This document shows positions 12,072-18,625 of a stretch of 18,625 bases of DNA, piece after piece. The notes beneath the pieces were generated by a model, which saw only the letters and a list, made by a program, of their open reading frames with translations, was not told where the DNA came from and did no database searches. Position numbers and translations under genes: made by a program. Source of the DNA: a bacterium (lineage in GTDB: Bacteria > Patescibacteriota > JABMPQ01 > JAQVVF01); the NCBI GenBank assembly GCA_030611905.1, contig JAUWOX010000002.1, forward strand, positions 1-18,625. The letters run 5' to 3'. Numbering within the stretch: the first letter of the stretch is position 1; each line of letters begins with the position of its first letter.

Positions 12072-12659
12072 TTAAATATCAATATCTTCTGGTGATTCAG
12101 AAGAATCGAGTCCTTGTTTAATTACGTTTTCTATAGTTGCCCAGGTGCTTTCTTTGCCCTTAGGAACAACGATGGTAACCCTGTCTCCTTCTTCAGCTTT
12201 AAAATAGGTCACACTGGCATTAAGAACTTTGTATTTTTTTTCTTCCGCTTCAATTATTAACTCATTGCCTTCTTTAATGACCTTGCCAATTATTTTTTTT
12301 CTTTCCATGGGTCCTATTTGTTTGTATAGGAAAGACCCATCTGGTTCAACAGTTAGCTTTAGAATGTCTCCTTCGACTAATTTGGACTTGGAAGCATAAT
12401 TAGCTGGAATAGGATACTGTTTTTCGTCTGGACCGATCATATTCTGTCCGTCAAAAACACCTTCGATTATTTTACCCTCTTCCACAACAGCAAGTTTTTT
12501 TGCTTTTTTCTTAAAGTCTTGATCACGCTTCTCAAGTTGTTTTGTCTCTTTGCTAGTTAATTCTTTTTTGTCTTGTAGCAATCTTAAGGCGCTCTGAATA
12601 CTTCTTTCAGCGCTGGATAGCATTTGTTTTAAAAATTCGACGTCTATTTGTTTTGGCAT
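12072..12659 (-). CDS. Conserved CPR-type hypothetical protein with coiled coil and small beta domains
   Basis: 195 residues. The N-terminal helical part (5-58) is a charged coiled coil (LKQMLSSAERSIQSALRLLQ, then KETKQLEKRDQDFKKKAKK). Two beta-rich modules follow: one around 62-118 (VIEGVFDGQNMIGPDEKQYP type segment, YASKSKLVEGDILKLTVEPD) and one around 120-178 (IIGKVIKEGNELIIEAEEKK, EEGDRVTIVVPKG). They look like small OB/TRAM-like barrels. An acidic tail ends the protein. I recognise this as a hypothetical that recurs in Patescibacteria, without a known function. It has a clear promoter (12701-12729) and is first in the unit with gtrA. Confidence 0.75.
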   Translation of the reverse strand: MPKQIDVEFLKQMLSSAERSIQSALRLLQDKKELTSKETKQLEKRDQDFKKKAKKLAVVEEGKIIEGVFDGQNMIGPDEKQYPIPANYASKSKLVEGDILKLTVEPDGSFLYKQIGPMERKKIIGKVIKEGNELIIEAEEKKYKVLNASVTYFKAEEGDRVTIVVPKGKESTWATIENVIKQGLDSSESPEDIDI

Positions 12660-12700
12660 TTTATTTTTGTATTAATTTTTTGTTTATATTTGATATATTT

Positions 12701-12729
12701 ATTTTAGTATATTTCTTTTACTAGGTCAA
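12701..12729 (-). promoter_or_regulatory. Promoter of the conserved hypothetical-gtrA unit
   Basis: Minus strand: -35 TTGACC (12724-12729), 17 bp, -10 TAAAAT (12701-12706). The -35 sits only seven bases from the first repeat unit of cassette 2, so the cassette lies just upstream of a working promoter. Confidence 0.7.
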
Positions 12730-12736
12730 GCGGCAT

Positions 12737-12768
12737 ACATTGTTACATGGTTATATTGTTACATTGTT
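12737..12768. repeat. 8-bp repeat array, left flank of four-helix-bundle cassette 2
   Basis: Exactly four 8-bp units: ACATTGTT, ACATGGTT, ATATTGTT, ACATTGTT. The stop codon of the four-helix-bundle gene (12759-12761) is inside the array. Confidence 0.9.
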
Positions 12769-13133
12769 AGCTTCTCGTTGGTGAATTTGATCAAATAATT
12801 TATTTCTCTTGGTAATTGACTGAGTTCACTAAAAATGTATTCATATTGTTTTTGGGTAATCAAGCTTCTAATTTTTGCTTTTTCGTTCCAATCCAGTGCT
12901 TCCTTAAGAGAGCCGAAAGAATAACGAAAAAATCTGATTTTATCTTTTTTATTATATCTGCCAAATCCTTCTGCAATATTGGCCGAAATAGAGTCAGTCG
13001 CACGAACAAATTGTTTTCCAATAGTATCTCTAGTGAAATAACTCCATTTTATAATTATTTTCCAAATATAATTGGATAAATTAAATGCACTTTTATATGC
13101 GCCAATATCATTCAGCCGTAAATATTTTTTCAT
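12759..13133 (-). CDS. Four-helix-bundle protein (S23 family), copy 2
   Basis: 124 residues. The classical family signature is present: QFVRATDSISANIAEGFGR (42-60 region) and FFRYSFGSLKEALDW, with helices 1 (NDIGAYKSAFNLSNYIWKII) and 4 (QKQYEYIFSELSQLPREIN). The length is typical. The last residues LTM and the TAA stop are encoded by the 8-bp array, meaning the coding region runs into the repeat. The start at 13133 lies ten bases inside the right array; no Shine-Dalgarno. The cellular role of the family outside rRNA is unknown. Such genes are numerous in CPR genomes. Confidence 0.93.
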   Translation of the reverse strand: MKKYLRLNDIGAYKSAFNLSNYIWKIIIKWSYFTRDTIGKQFVRATDSISANIAEGFGRYNKKDKIRFFRYSFGSLKEALDWNEKAKIRSLITQKQYEYIFSELSQLPREINYLIKFTNEKLTM

Positions 13134-13143
13134 TTTTTATTTT

Positions 13144-13175
13144 AACAATGTAGCAATGTGACAATGTAGCAATCT
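13144..13175. repeat. 8-bp repeat array, right flank of four-helix-bundle cassette 2
   Basis: Exactly four 8-bp units: AACAATGT, AGCAATGT, GACAATGT, AGCAATCT. The first is the exact reverse complement of the ACATTGTT unit of the left flank. Confidence 0.9.
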
Positions 13176-15687
13176 AGAGAGATCTCTCGCTTCCGATATC
13201 TGATGCTTTTTCTTCGGCTGACCCCAGTTGAGCGCGTTCCATAATTTCTTTTTCGATAACATTTTTGTCGCGGCCATATTTGAGCCGTGATAATTCACGA
13301 ACAGCGCTGGCGATTTTTTCATTGGCGTCTGTTGGCGGTGGAGTAGTGGCCATGGTGAATGGTTTGGATTTGGCGCTGTCAATCATCAGTCGAAGATAGG
13401 CATGAAATCTTTCAATATTAATAACATCGTTTTCATTGAAGGTCGGCTCTAACTCTTTGGCAACAATTTCTGCGTCTTCAACGCCAATTCTAAATGAAAT
13501 GAAGGTGCCAACATTACCGAGAACTGCATCACGGATTTTCTCTTCTAGTTGAGCAATATATTGATGAGCAACGATTAAATTTAATTTGTATTTTCTGGCT
13601 TCTGATAATATAGAGGCAAAACTATCAGTAGCAAAGTTTTGAAACTCATCTACATAGAGATAAAAATCTTTGCGTTCTGCTTCGGGCATGTCTGCTCTGG
13701 CATAGGCTGCCATTTGAATTTTAGAGACAATAATTAATCCGAGAAGTGAAGAGTTTACTTCACCAACCTTGCCCTTAGAGAGATTGACTAATAATATCTT
13801 TTCATTGTCCATTATTTCTCTAAGATCAAAAGAGTTGTGGGTTTGTCCAATTATATTTCTCATCATTTCATTTTCAACAAAACGACCAACTTTGGAAATT
13901 AAGTAGCCGAGCATTTCAGACTTATGAAAGTCCGAGGTTTTGGCCATTTCTTTTTCCCAAAAAGCGCGGACTACTGGATCTTTTAATTTGGCCACCCATT
14001 CCTTTTGATACTTATCGTCAGTGAACATTCTTGGGATTTCTGCTATGGTTCCTGGAGTTTTTTTATCACACATTAGAGTCAACATAACATTTCTCATATT
14101 ATGTTCGAACATGGGGCCGATCATCTCTGGTGGAAATAACTTATAAAAGATCTGAATCATTTCTTGAACTGTAAAGTCTTTTTGTTCTTCATTTTTGTAT
14201 TCCAGCATATTTAATCCCATTGGCCTTGAAACATCAAATGGTTCGAATAAAACTACATCCTCTACTCTTTCTTTGGGAATATATGGCAAAACACCATCAA
14301 CTAAATCTCCATGAGGATCAATTACACAAACTCCCTTATTATTCTTGATATCCTGAATAATCATATTCTGAAGGAAGACAGATTTACCAGTACCAGTTTG
14401 ACCAATGATATAAGTATGTCTGCGGCGATCTTCTTCCTTCATATGAATTTCTGTTTCGATTCCGCGATAGGTGCTTTTGCCGAGCAGTAGTCCCTCTTTG
14501 GGAATATTATGAGGAACAGGAGCATCGCGAGCCATTAGCCAATTTATATTAGGCGTTTCCATGAATTTGGTTGGAGGGTGAAAAAGAGAAGCCAGTTCTT
14601 CGGTATTTAGAATACTTTTTCTTTTTTCATCAAATGTTCTAAAAATAAAGGCCGTAGTAAGCTTATTGGGATTGATTCTTTTGATAGCTTTAAACTTGTT
14701 CATCATTGGATCGTTGAACTGCGTAAAGGCTCCAACAATATTGTCTAAATGGGCCTGGGCACTTATTTCTGTATCTGATGATGCAATAATTCTAATATTT
14801 GTTTCAAAGCCTAGCTTGTTTGATTTCATTTCTAGAGCTTTGGTCATTTCTTGCTGCAGAGGAGTTTGCATGTGCTGTTCTGGAGCTTCTGGTGTCTGCT
14901 GTTGTTGCGGCATGATGGCTGTTTCCAAAATGCCTTTTGATTTTTCATTTTTTTGAAATAATTGAGTAATCATATTAGCTGAAGCTTGCTCATAGGTTTT
15001 GCCTTGCTGCATTTTTCTAGCAATATAGGGGCCTTTCTTCATCCATTTTTTGCTGGCAGGTCTAATTATATATTGGATAGCGGCTCCTTCTTTTTTTTCA
15101 TCTAGCTTGCTTAAGGCATTTGTAATAGCGTTGAGAGGGTCTGCTTCAATGGTTTGATAAGTTTTGATGGGTAGATAACTTACTTTTTCTAAAGTAAGCA
15201 TAGCTCCCTTGGCCTTGCTTTTTGGTTTGAAAATATTGTATTCCCCTTCTTCAGAAATCAAAGCTTTAGGATATTGAGAATGTATAGTTTTTTCAACATA
15301 CTCTTTTAATTTTCGTGGAACAGCTACATAAAATTTTATTTGACCCTTCATGGAAACTAATTCAAATGAAATATATTCTCTGCCGTAGATAAATTGCTTT
15401 AATTTATTGGTAGCAGATTCAATGGCATAGATATTAGCAAACATTGTTTCAGCCACTGAAATCATTTCTTTTTCTTCTTTTTTAGCTTCTTCAGTAACTT
15501 GCTTTACTTCTTTGGGAACAGAGATTAAAAGAGTAACCATTTTCAAGGAACGAGGTATGATATTGTTCTGCCTTAGGATTTTGAAAATAACCATCAAGAT
15601 TATTAATACTAAAACTACTGCTAAGATAATATAAATAATGGCAAGATAAGGCTCTAGAATAGAGTTGGATAATGCTTCTGTTGGCAT
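13174..15687 (-). CDS. Membrane-anchored TraD/VirD4-like conjugation-type ATPase
   Basis: 837 residues. One N-terminal transmembrane helix (about 14-37) is followed by a long region of about 350 residues with no known fold, containing a Gln/Pro-rich spacer (260-283). The RecA-like motor domain comes next: Walker A GQTGTGKS (429-436), VIDPHGD (455-461), Walker B ending in YLYVDEFQNF (676-685), and a sensor-like stretch LIVAHQY (704-710). This layout matches type IV secretion coupling-protein and HerA/DUF87 ATPases found throughout CPR genomes, likely a DNA or protein pump at the membrane; the substrate is unknown. It follows the 150-residue gene by eight bases and is probably co-expressed with it. 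No relaxase or VirB pilus genes are present in the window. The stop codon overlaps the repeat array of cassette 2, so the native C-terminus may have been altered. Confidence 0.88.
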   Translation of the reverse strand: MPTEALSNSILEPYLAIIYIILAVVLVLIILMVIFKILRQNNIIPRSLKMVTLLISVPKEVKQVTEEAKKEEKEMISVAETMFANIYAIESATNKLKQFIYGREYISFELVSMKGQIKFYVAVPRKLKEYVEKTIHSQYPKALISEEGEYNIFKPKSKAKGAMLTLEKVSYLPIKTYQTIEADPLNAITNALSKLDEKKEGAAIQYIIRPASKKWMKKGPYIARKMQQGKTYEQASANMITQLFQKNEKSKGILETAIMPQQQQTPEAPEQHMQTPLQQEMTKALEMKSNKLGFETNIRIIASSDTEISAQAHLDNIVGAFTQFNDPMMNKFKAIKRINPNKLTTAFIFRTFDEKRKSILNTEELASLFHPPTKFMETPNINWLMARDAPVPHNIPKEGLLLGKSTYRGIETEIHMKEEDRRRHTYIIGQTGTGKSVFLQNMIIQDIKNNKGVCVIDPHGDLVDGVLPYIPKERVEDVVLFEPFDVSRPMGLNMLEYKNEEQKDFTVQEMIQIFYKLFPPEMIGPMFEHNMRNVMLTLMCDKKTPGTIAEIPRMFTDDKYQKEWVAKLKDPVVRAFWEKEMAKTSDFHKSEMLGYLISKVGRFVENEMMRNIIGQTHNSFDLREIMDNEKILLVNLSKGKVGEVNSSLLGLIIVSKIQMAAYARADMPEAERKDFYLYVDEFQNFATDSFASILSEARKYKLNLIVAHQYIAQLEEKIRDAVLGNVGTFISFRIGVEDAEIVAKELEPTFNENDVINIERFHAYLRLMIDSAKSKPFTMATTPPPTDANEKIASAVRELSRLKYGRDKNVIEKEIMERAQLGSAEEKASDIGSERSL

Positions 15688-15695
15688 TTATGTTT

Positions 15696-16148
15696 TTATA
15701 ATTTACGTTTTTTTAGTAAAAGATCATATAATTCATCTACTAAGGTATCATGTAATTCATCAAGGACATAGGGATCTTTAAGTTGTCGCGCGATATTAAA
15801 TGAATAACGAACTCCTTTTGTAAAAACAAGGTGGATTAAAACCTTAACCTGTTGAGGCTTGTCTAAAGACATTACATTTTTCAAGTCTTTCACTAATTCC
15901 TCGTCTTGTATTGCCGATGAAGGCGGTGTCTTTCGAGAAACTTTCTGCGGTGTTTCTATTTCCCTAGTAACTCTTTCAGCTTCTTTTATTTTCTCTTTTT
16001 CAACCTCTTTTTCTTCTGGCTTAACAATGGCTGGTCCTTGAGGTCCTTCCTCCTTGGCAAGTTTTTTTTCTTTTTCGGCTAATTCTTGGCGCAATCTTTG
16101 GATTTCTTGTTCAACGCTGGGGAGTTTTTCTTCTTGTGATTTTGGCAT
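15696..16148 (-). CDS. Small acidic partner of the TraD-like ATPase, hypothetical
   Basis: 150 residues. The N-terminal half (8-85) is a highly charged coiled coil and linker (EQEIQRLRQELAEKEKK, KEEKEVEKEKIKEAERVTR-type composition) ending in a Pro/Ser stretch. The C-terminal third is a compact helical domain (ELVKDLKNVMSLDKPQQVKV, VLIHLVFTKGVRYSFNIARQ, DPYVLDELHDTLVDELYDLL). No membrane segment. It lies eight bases upstream of the ATPase gene and probably forms an operon with it, suggesting an adaptor or regulator of that motor. The family recurs in Patescibacteria next to this ATPase, to my recollection, without an assigned function. Confidence 0.78.
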   Translation of the reverse strand: MPKSQEEKLPSVEQEIQRLRQELAEKEKKLAKEEGPQGPAIVKPEEKEVEKEKIKEAERVTREIETPQKVSRKTPPSSAIQDEELVKDLKNVMSLDKPQQVKVLIHLVFTKGVRYSFNIARQLKDPYVLDELHDTLVDELYDLLLKKRKL

Positions 16149-16315
16149 ACCCTAAATAATTAACTATTAAAATCGTTAACTATTATGATATTAACATAAT
16201 TTTAAAAATATGACTATCCCCTTTTTTAATAATTTGTGTTATTATATAGTAAGTGTGAAATTATTATTTTGATATTTTAGAACTATAAATTAAAGATTTG
16301 GGTTTGGGACAAGTA

Positions 16316-16335
16316 TTGTCATATCGTAATGACAA
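16316..16335 (+). promoter_or_regulatory. Perfect dyad upstream of the CorA gene
   Basis: TTGTCAT, six bases, ATGACAA: seven-base arms, fully complementary, 53 bp before the CorA start in a 239-bp divergent intergenic region. It could be an operator; TTGTCA could double as a -35, but the hexamer at 17 bp is poor. Nothing else firm was seen in 16149-16387. Confidence 0.45.
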
Positions 16336-16387
16336 AGGTTTAAATTAATTAGAGTGGCAATATATAGTAATATAAAAATATAATTAG

Positions 16388-17293
16388 ATGAAATTAAGAA
16401 AAATAAAAACACAAGCTTTTACCTGGATTGATATTGAAAAACCAACAAAAGAAGCTGTAGAAAAAATAGGAGCGGAATATGGATTTCATGCTTTAGATGT
16501 CGAAGACGCGCTTAATAAAACTGAAAGACCAAATGTTGATAGACGCGATGACTATGTTTTTTTGATGCTTCGTTTTCCTTTCTACAGTAGAGTTAAAAAA
16601 ACTTTTGAAATAAAAAACATTAATTTTTTTGTTAGTGATAGTTTTTTAATTAGCATTCATGATAAATCTCTAGGACCCATTAAAGAGATATTTGACGATT
16701 GTGAAGAAGGTAGCCCTCCATTTCCGCATACTTTTGACGACACCGCTCATTTGCTATATACGCTTTTACGAAAATCATTTTCTGAATGCTTTTTAATGTT
16801 GGACCATATCAGTAAGGATATCAATTCTATTGAAGATAGAATTTTTCAAGGGCATGAAAGAGAAATGGTAAAAGATATTTCTGTTATTAAAAGAAATGTT
16901 ATTGATTTCCGAAGAGTGATGTGGCCGCAAAGAGAAATATTACAAACAATGAGTCAAAAAATATTTACAGGATCAGTTAAAATTTATTATGAAGATTTAA
17001 TTGATAATATAGAAAGAATTTGGCAGGTGCTTCAGGAACAAAAAGAGACCATTGAATCATTAGAAACCACCAATGAGTCCTTGATTAGTAATAAAACTAA
17101 TAATATAATTAAGATCTTGACGACTTTTTCTGTAATAATTTTACCTTTGACTTTGATAGCAGGAATTTATGGAATGAATATTGAAACTCTGCCCTATAGG
17201 CGCCATCCTCTTTCATTTTGGATTATTTTGGCTTCCATGCTTATTATCGTAATTTTAATGTTGGGATATTTTAGAAAAAGAAAGTGGATTTAA
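16388..17293 (+). CDS. corA: CorA-type magnesium/divalent cation transporter
   Basis: 301 residues, a usual CorA length. A cytoplasmic N-terminal alpha/beta domain (1-150) is followed by a long stalk helix (about 150-240, through IWQVLQEQKETIESLETTNE) and two C-terminal transmembrane helices (about 243-262 and 275-295). The signature YGMN stands at the end of the first (261-264), followed by the periplasmic loop IETLPYRRHP. The basic tail RKRKW lies inside. CorA forms pentameric channels that import Mg2+ (also Co2+, Ni2+). It diverges from the minus-strand ATPase unit and lies upstream of a perfect dyad that may regulate it. No Shine-Dalgarno. The subfamily cannot be told from sequence alone; a zinc or cobalt preference is possible. 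Confidence 0.93.
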   Translation: MKLRKIKTQAFTWIDIEKPTKEAVEKIGAEYGFHALDVEDALNKTERPNVDRRDDYVFLMLRFPFYSRVKKTFEIKNINFFVSDSFLISIHDKSLGPIKEIFDDCEEGSPPFPHTFDDTAHLLYTLLRKSFSECFLMLDHISKDINSIEDRIFQGHEREMVKDISVIKRNVIDFRRVMWPQREILQTMSQKIFTGSVKIYYEDLIDNIERIWQVLQEQKETIESLETTNESLISNKTNNIIKILTTFSVIILPLTLIAGIYGMNIETLPYRRHPLSFWIILASMLIIVILMLGYFRKRKWI

Positions 17294-17324
17294 AATATAG
17301 TGACTGATAATCGATAACAACGTC

Positions 17325-18182
17325 ATGGGAATAAGGAAGCATTTTGAAAAAAAACCATCAGATGAAGATCTCAAGCTTCAGGATTTAGTATTAGAACAAG
17401 AGCAGGCAAAACCCGAACTTAAATTTGATCCTAAAACGGAAATATCAGCTACTGATTGGCAAGGAATGAAAGATAAATTAGAAAGTTGTCGTCGTAATAA
17501 TGATTGGTGGAATTTTGCAGGTCAAGCTATGGAACTTAAAATTCTTTTTTCAGATAGAGTATCAGAACTTGATTTGAACGATTCAGCTTGGCAGGGAATG
17601 AAAGATTGGTTAGAAGGAGAGCGCCAAAGGAAGGATTGGTGGAATTTTACAGCTCAGGCCATGCTTCTTAAAATACTTTTTCCAGACAGAGTACCAAAGC
17701 TTGACTTGGATGATTCAGCGTGGCGGGGAATGAGAAATGAGTTAGAAGCTTATAGTCAGAATAATCATTGGCAGGATTTCGCGGATCAAGCCATGCTTCT
17801 TAAAATTCTTTTTCCAAACAGAGTCTCAGAGCTTGACTTGGATGATTCGGCCTTGCTGGGGATGAAAGATGTACTAGAAAATGCTCGTCAGCGCGATCAT
17901 TGCTATCCTTTTGCAAATCTCGCCATAAATCTTAAAATTCTTTTTCCAAACAGAGTCTCAGAGCTTGACTTGGATGATTCAGCTTGGCAGGAAATGAAGA
18001 ATGAATTAGAAAGTTATCGTCGGGAAGGACATTGGTATTTTTTTTCGACTCAAGCCATGGAACTTAAAATCCTAGCAGCTGACGAGGTAAAAGTGACAGA
18101 TCAGGGTCTAGAAATAACTATGACTCCTCCAGAATCTTTCAAATCGGAAAAAAAACCGCGGCCGGAAAGACGCAACTTTTAA
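17325..18182 (+). CDS. 44-residue-repeat family protein, member 2
   Basis: 285 residues: the N-terminal cap MGIRKHFEKKPSDEDLKLQD, about five tandem 44-residue (132 bp) helical repeats with consensus SAWQGMK..LE..RRNN.WW.F and QAM.LKILFPDRVSELDLDD, then the C-terminal cap LKILAADEVKVTDQGLEI with basic tail. It has one repeat more than member 1. Fifty bases are identical between neighbouring repeats (17799-17848 and 17931-17980, exactly 132 bp apart), so repeats have been copied recently. It lies 31 bp after the CorA stop and could be co-transcribed with it. Soluble, function unknown. An alpha-solenoid scaffold for binding a partner is the most that can be inferred. Confidence 0.8.
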   Translation: MGIRKHFEKKPSDEDLKLQDLVLEQEQAKPELKFDPKTEISATDWQGMKDKLESCRRNNDWWNFAGQAMELKILFSDRVSELDLNDSAWQGMKDWLEGERQRKDWWNFTAQAMLLKILFPDRVPKLDLDDSAWRGMRNELEAYSQNNHWQDFADQAMLLKILFPNRVSELDLDDSALLGMKDVLENARQRDHCYPFANLAINLKILFPNRVSELDLDDSAWQEMKNELESYRREGHWYFFSTQAMELKILAADEVKVTDQGLEITMTPPESFKSEKKPRPERRNF

Positions 18183-18195
18183 ATCACTAATCCGC

Positions 18196-18251
18196 GCTAA
18201 TTTACTTCCAATACCGCTAATCGTATTAGCGCAAATTCGAGGTAAATTAGC
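18196..18251. repeat. Concentric inverted repeat between two family members
   Basis: Outer arms GCTAATTTAC (18196-18205) and GTAAATTAGC (18242-18251) are perfect over 10 bp. Inner arms CGCTAAT and ATTAGCG (18215-18221, 18225-18231) are perfect over 7 bp around CGT, with the same centre. It is a two-stage hairpin with unpaired sides of 9 and 10 bases. No U-tract, so not a classical terminator; it may be a dispersed palindromic element. Confidence 0.7.
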
Positions 18252-18291
18252 ATCAAAAATTTCTACTCAAAATTTTTAATTTAGTGAAACA

Positions 18292-18625
18292 ATGGGAATA
18301 AGAAAACATTTTGAAAAAAAGCCATCAGACGAAGATCTCAAGCTTCAGGATTTGAGTTTGGAACATGGAAAAAGCCCCGAGCTTAAATTTGATCCTGAAA
18401 CTGAAATCACGAAATCAGACTGGCAGAAAATGAGAAAAGTCTTAGAAGGTGATCGCAGAAATAATATTTGGCACGCTTTTGCATATCAATCCATGAAGCT
18501 TAAAATTCTTTTTCCGGATAGAGTAGCAGAGCTTGATTTAAATGATTTAGCTTGGCAGGGAATGAAAGATAAATTAGAAAGTTATCGCGAGTATGATTGG
18601 CGGGTCTTTGCAGGGCAAGCCATGA
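18292..18625 (+). CDS. 44-residue-repeat family protein, member 3 (cut by window end)
   Basis: Open from the ATG at 18292 to the last base, 111 codons seen. It begins with the same cap as members 1 and 2 (MGIRKHFEKKPSDEDLKLQD, then LSLEHGKSPELKFDPETEIT) and contains one full repeat (DWQKMRKVLEGDRRNN, SMKLKILFPDRVAELDLND) and most of a second (LAWQGMKDKLESYREYDW). Its 5' end is nearly identical at the DNA level to those of the other members. It lies 109 bp after member 2, with the concentric hairpin between them, so these two are a tandem pair. The C-terminus is outside the window. Confidence 0.8.
   Translation, partial: MGIRKHFEKKPSDEDLKLQDLSLEHGKSPELKFDPETEITKSDWQKMRKVLEGDRRNNIWHAFAYQSMKLKILFPDRVAELDLNDLAWQGMKDKLESYREYDWRVFAGQAM

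Larger units (their letters stand above)
12737..13175. mobile_element. Candidate four-helix-bundle cassette 2 with inverted repeat arrays
   Basis: Four 8-bp units at each end, in inverted orientation (ACATTGTT left, AACAATGT right), surround a single S23-type gene. The right array overlaps the stop codon of the TraD-like ATPase by two bases; the left array ends beside a promoter. The unit sequence differs from cassette 1, but the architecture is the same. No transposase is encoded. Confidence 0.55.

Noticed and set aside
11178..13133. Diversity-generating retroelement, because Avd is also a four-helix bundle
   Set aside because: No reverse transcriptase and no template/variable repeat pair are present in the window.
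17440..18060. 132-bp periodic repeats as a CRISPR-like or non-coding satellite
   Set aside because: The period is a multiple of three, the frame is open throughout, and differences between units preserve the protein motif, so it is a repeat protein.

Overview
The window looks like chromosome from a Patescibacteria (Candidate Phyla Radiation) bacterium, probably of the Parcubacteria side. The DNA is AT-rich, most starts lack a Shine-Dalgarno sequence, and there are two S23-type four-helix-bundle genes, a GtrA membrane protein, and a membrane-anchored TraD/VirD4-like ATPase preceded by a small acidic partner gene. A lineage-type family of internally repeated proteins is also present. gtrA ends in TGA and no gene needs TGA read as sense, so the standard bacterial code fits and the UGA-glycine code of Gracilibacteria/SR1 does not.

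Layout. 1-2300: an FAD oxidoreductase (HI0933/BaiN type) and a membrane-anchored FKBP isomerase in one minus-strand unit, then a small two-helix membrane protein with its own good promoter. 2300-6800: an accessory, defence-like block, all on the minus strand. It holds a DUF4365-type gene that seems to be split by a frameshift, an unknown gene, a full-length DpnI-type endonuclease (cuts Gm6ATC) between a DUF7768-like gene and a 52-residue small ORF, a secreted coiled-coil protein and an HNH endonuclease. 7075-7770: the first member of the 44-residue-repeat family. 7911-8900: an unknown gene with a near-consensus promoter and an operator-like dyad, then a tRNA-Gln(UUG) gene next to three broken tRNA-Gln-like copies interrupted by GC-rich palindromes. 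8913-16148: a charged unknown protein converging on dnaX; then, on the minus strand, dnaX, four-helix-bundle cassette 1, gtrA, a conserved hypothetical, four-helix-bundle cassette 2, the TraD-like ATPase and its small partner. 16388-18625: a CorA-type metal transporter and two more repeat-family genes, the last cut by the window end.

The most unusual signals concern small mobile DNA. Both four-helix-bundle genes are framed by inverted arrays of 7- or 8-bp units (units of one flank are the exact reverse complement of units on the other), and each array touches the stop or start codon of the neighbouring gene. Separately, GC-rich palindromes have landed inside tRNA-Gln copies at about the same D-arm position, inside a second palindromic repeat (79-156), and in frame inside the dnaX linker. 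The DpnI locus is the clearest functional system: it would attack incoming Dam-methylated DNA and implies that this genome's own GATC sites are unmethylated.
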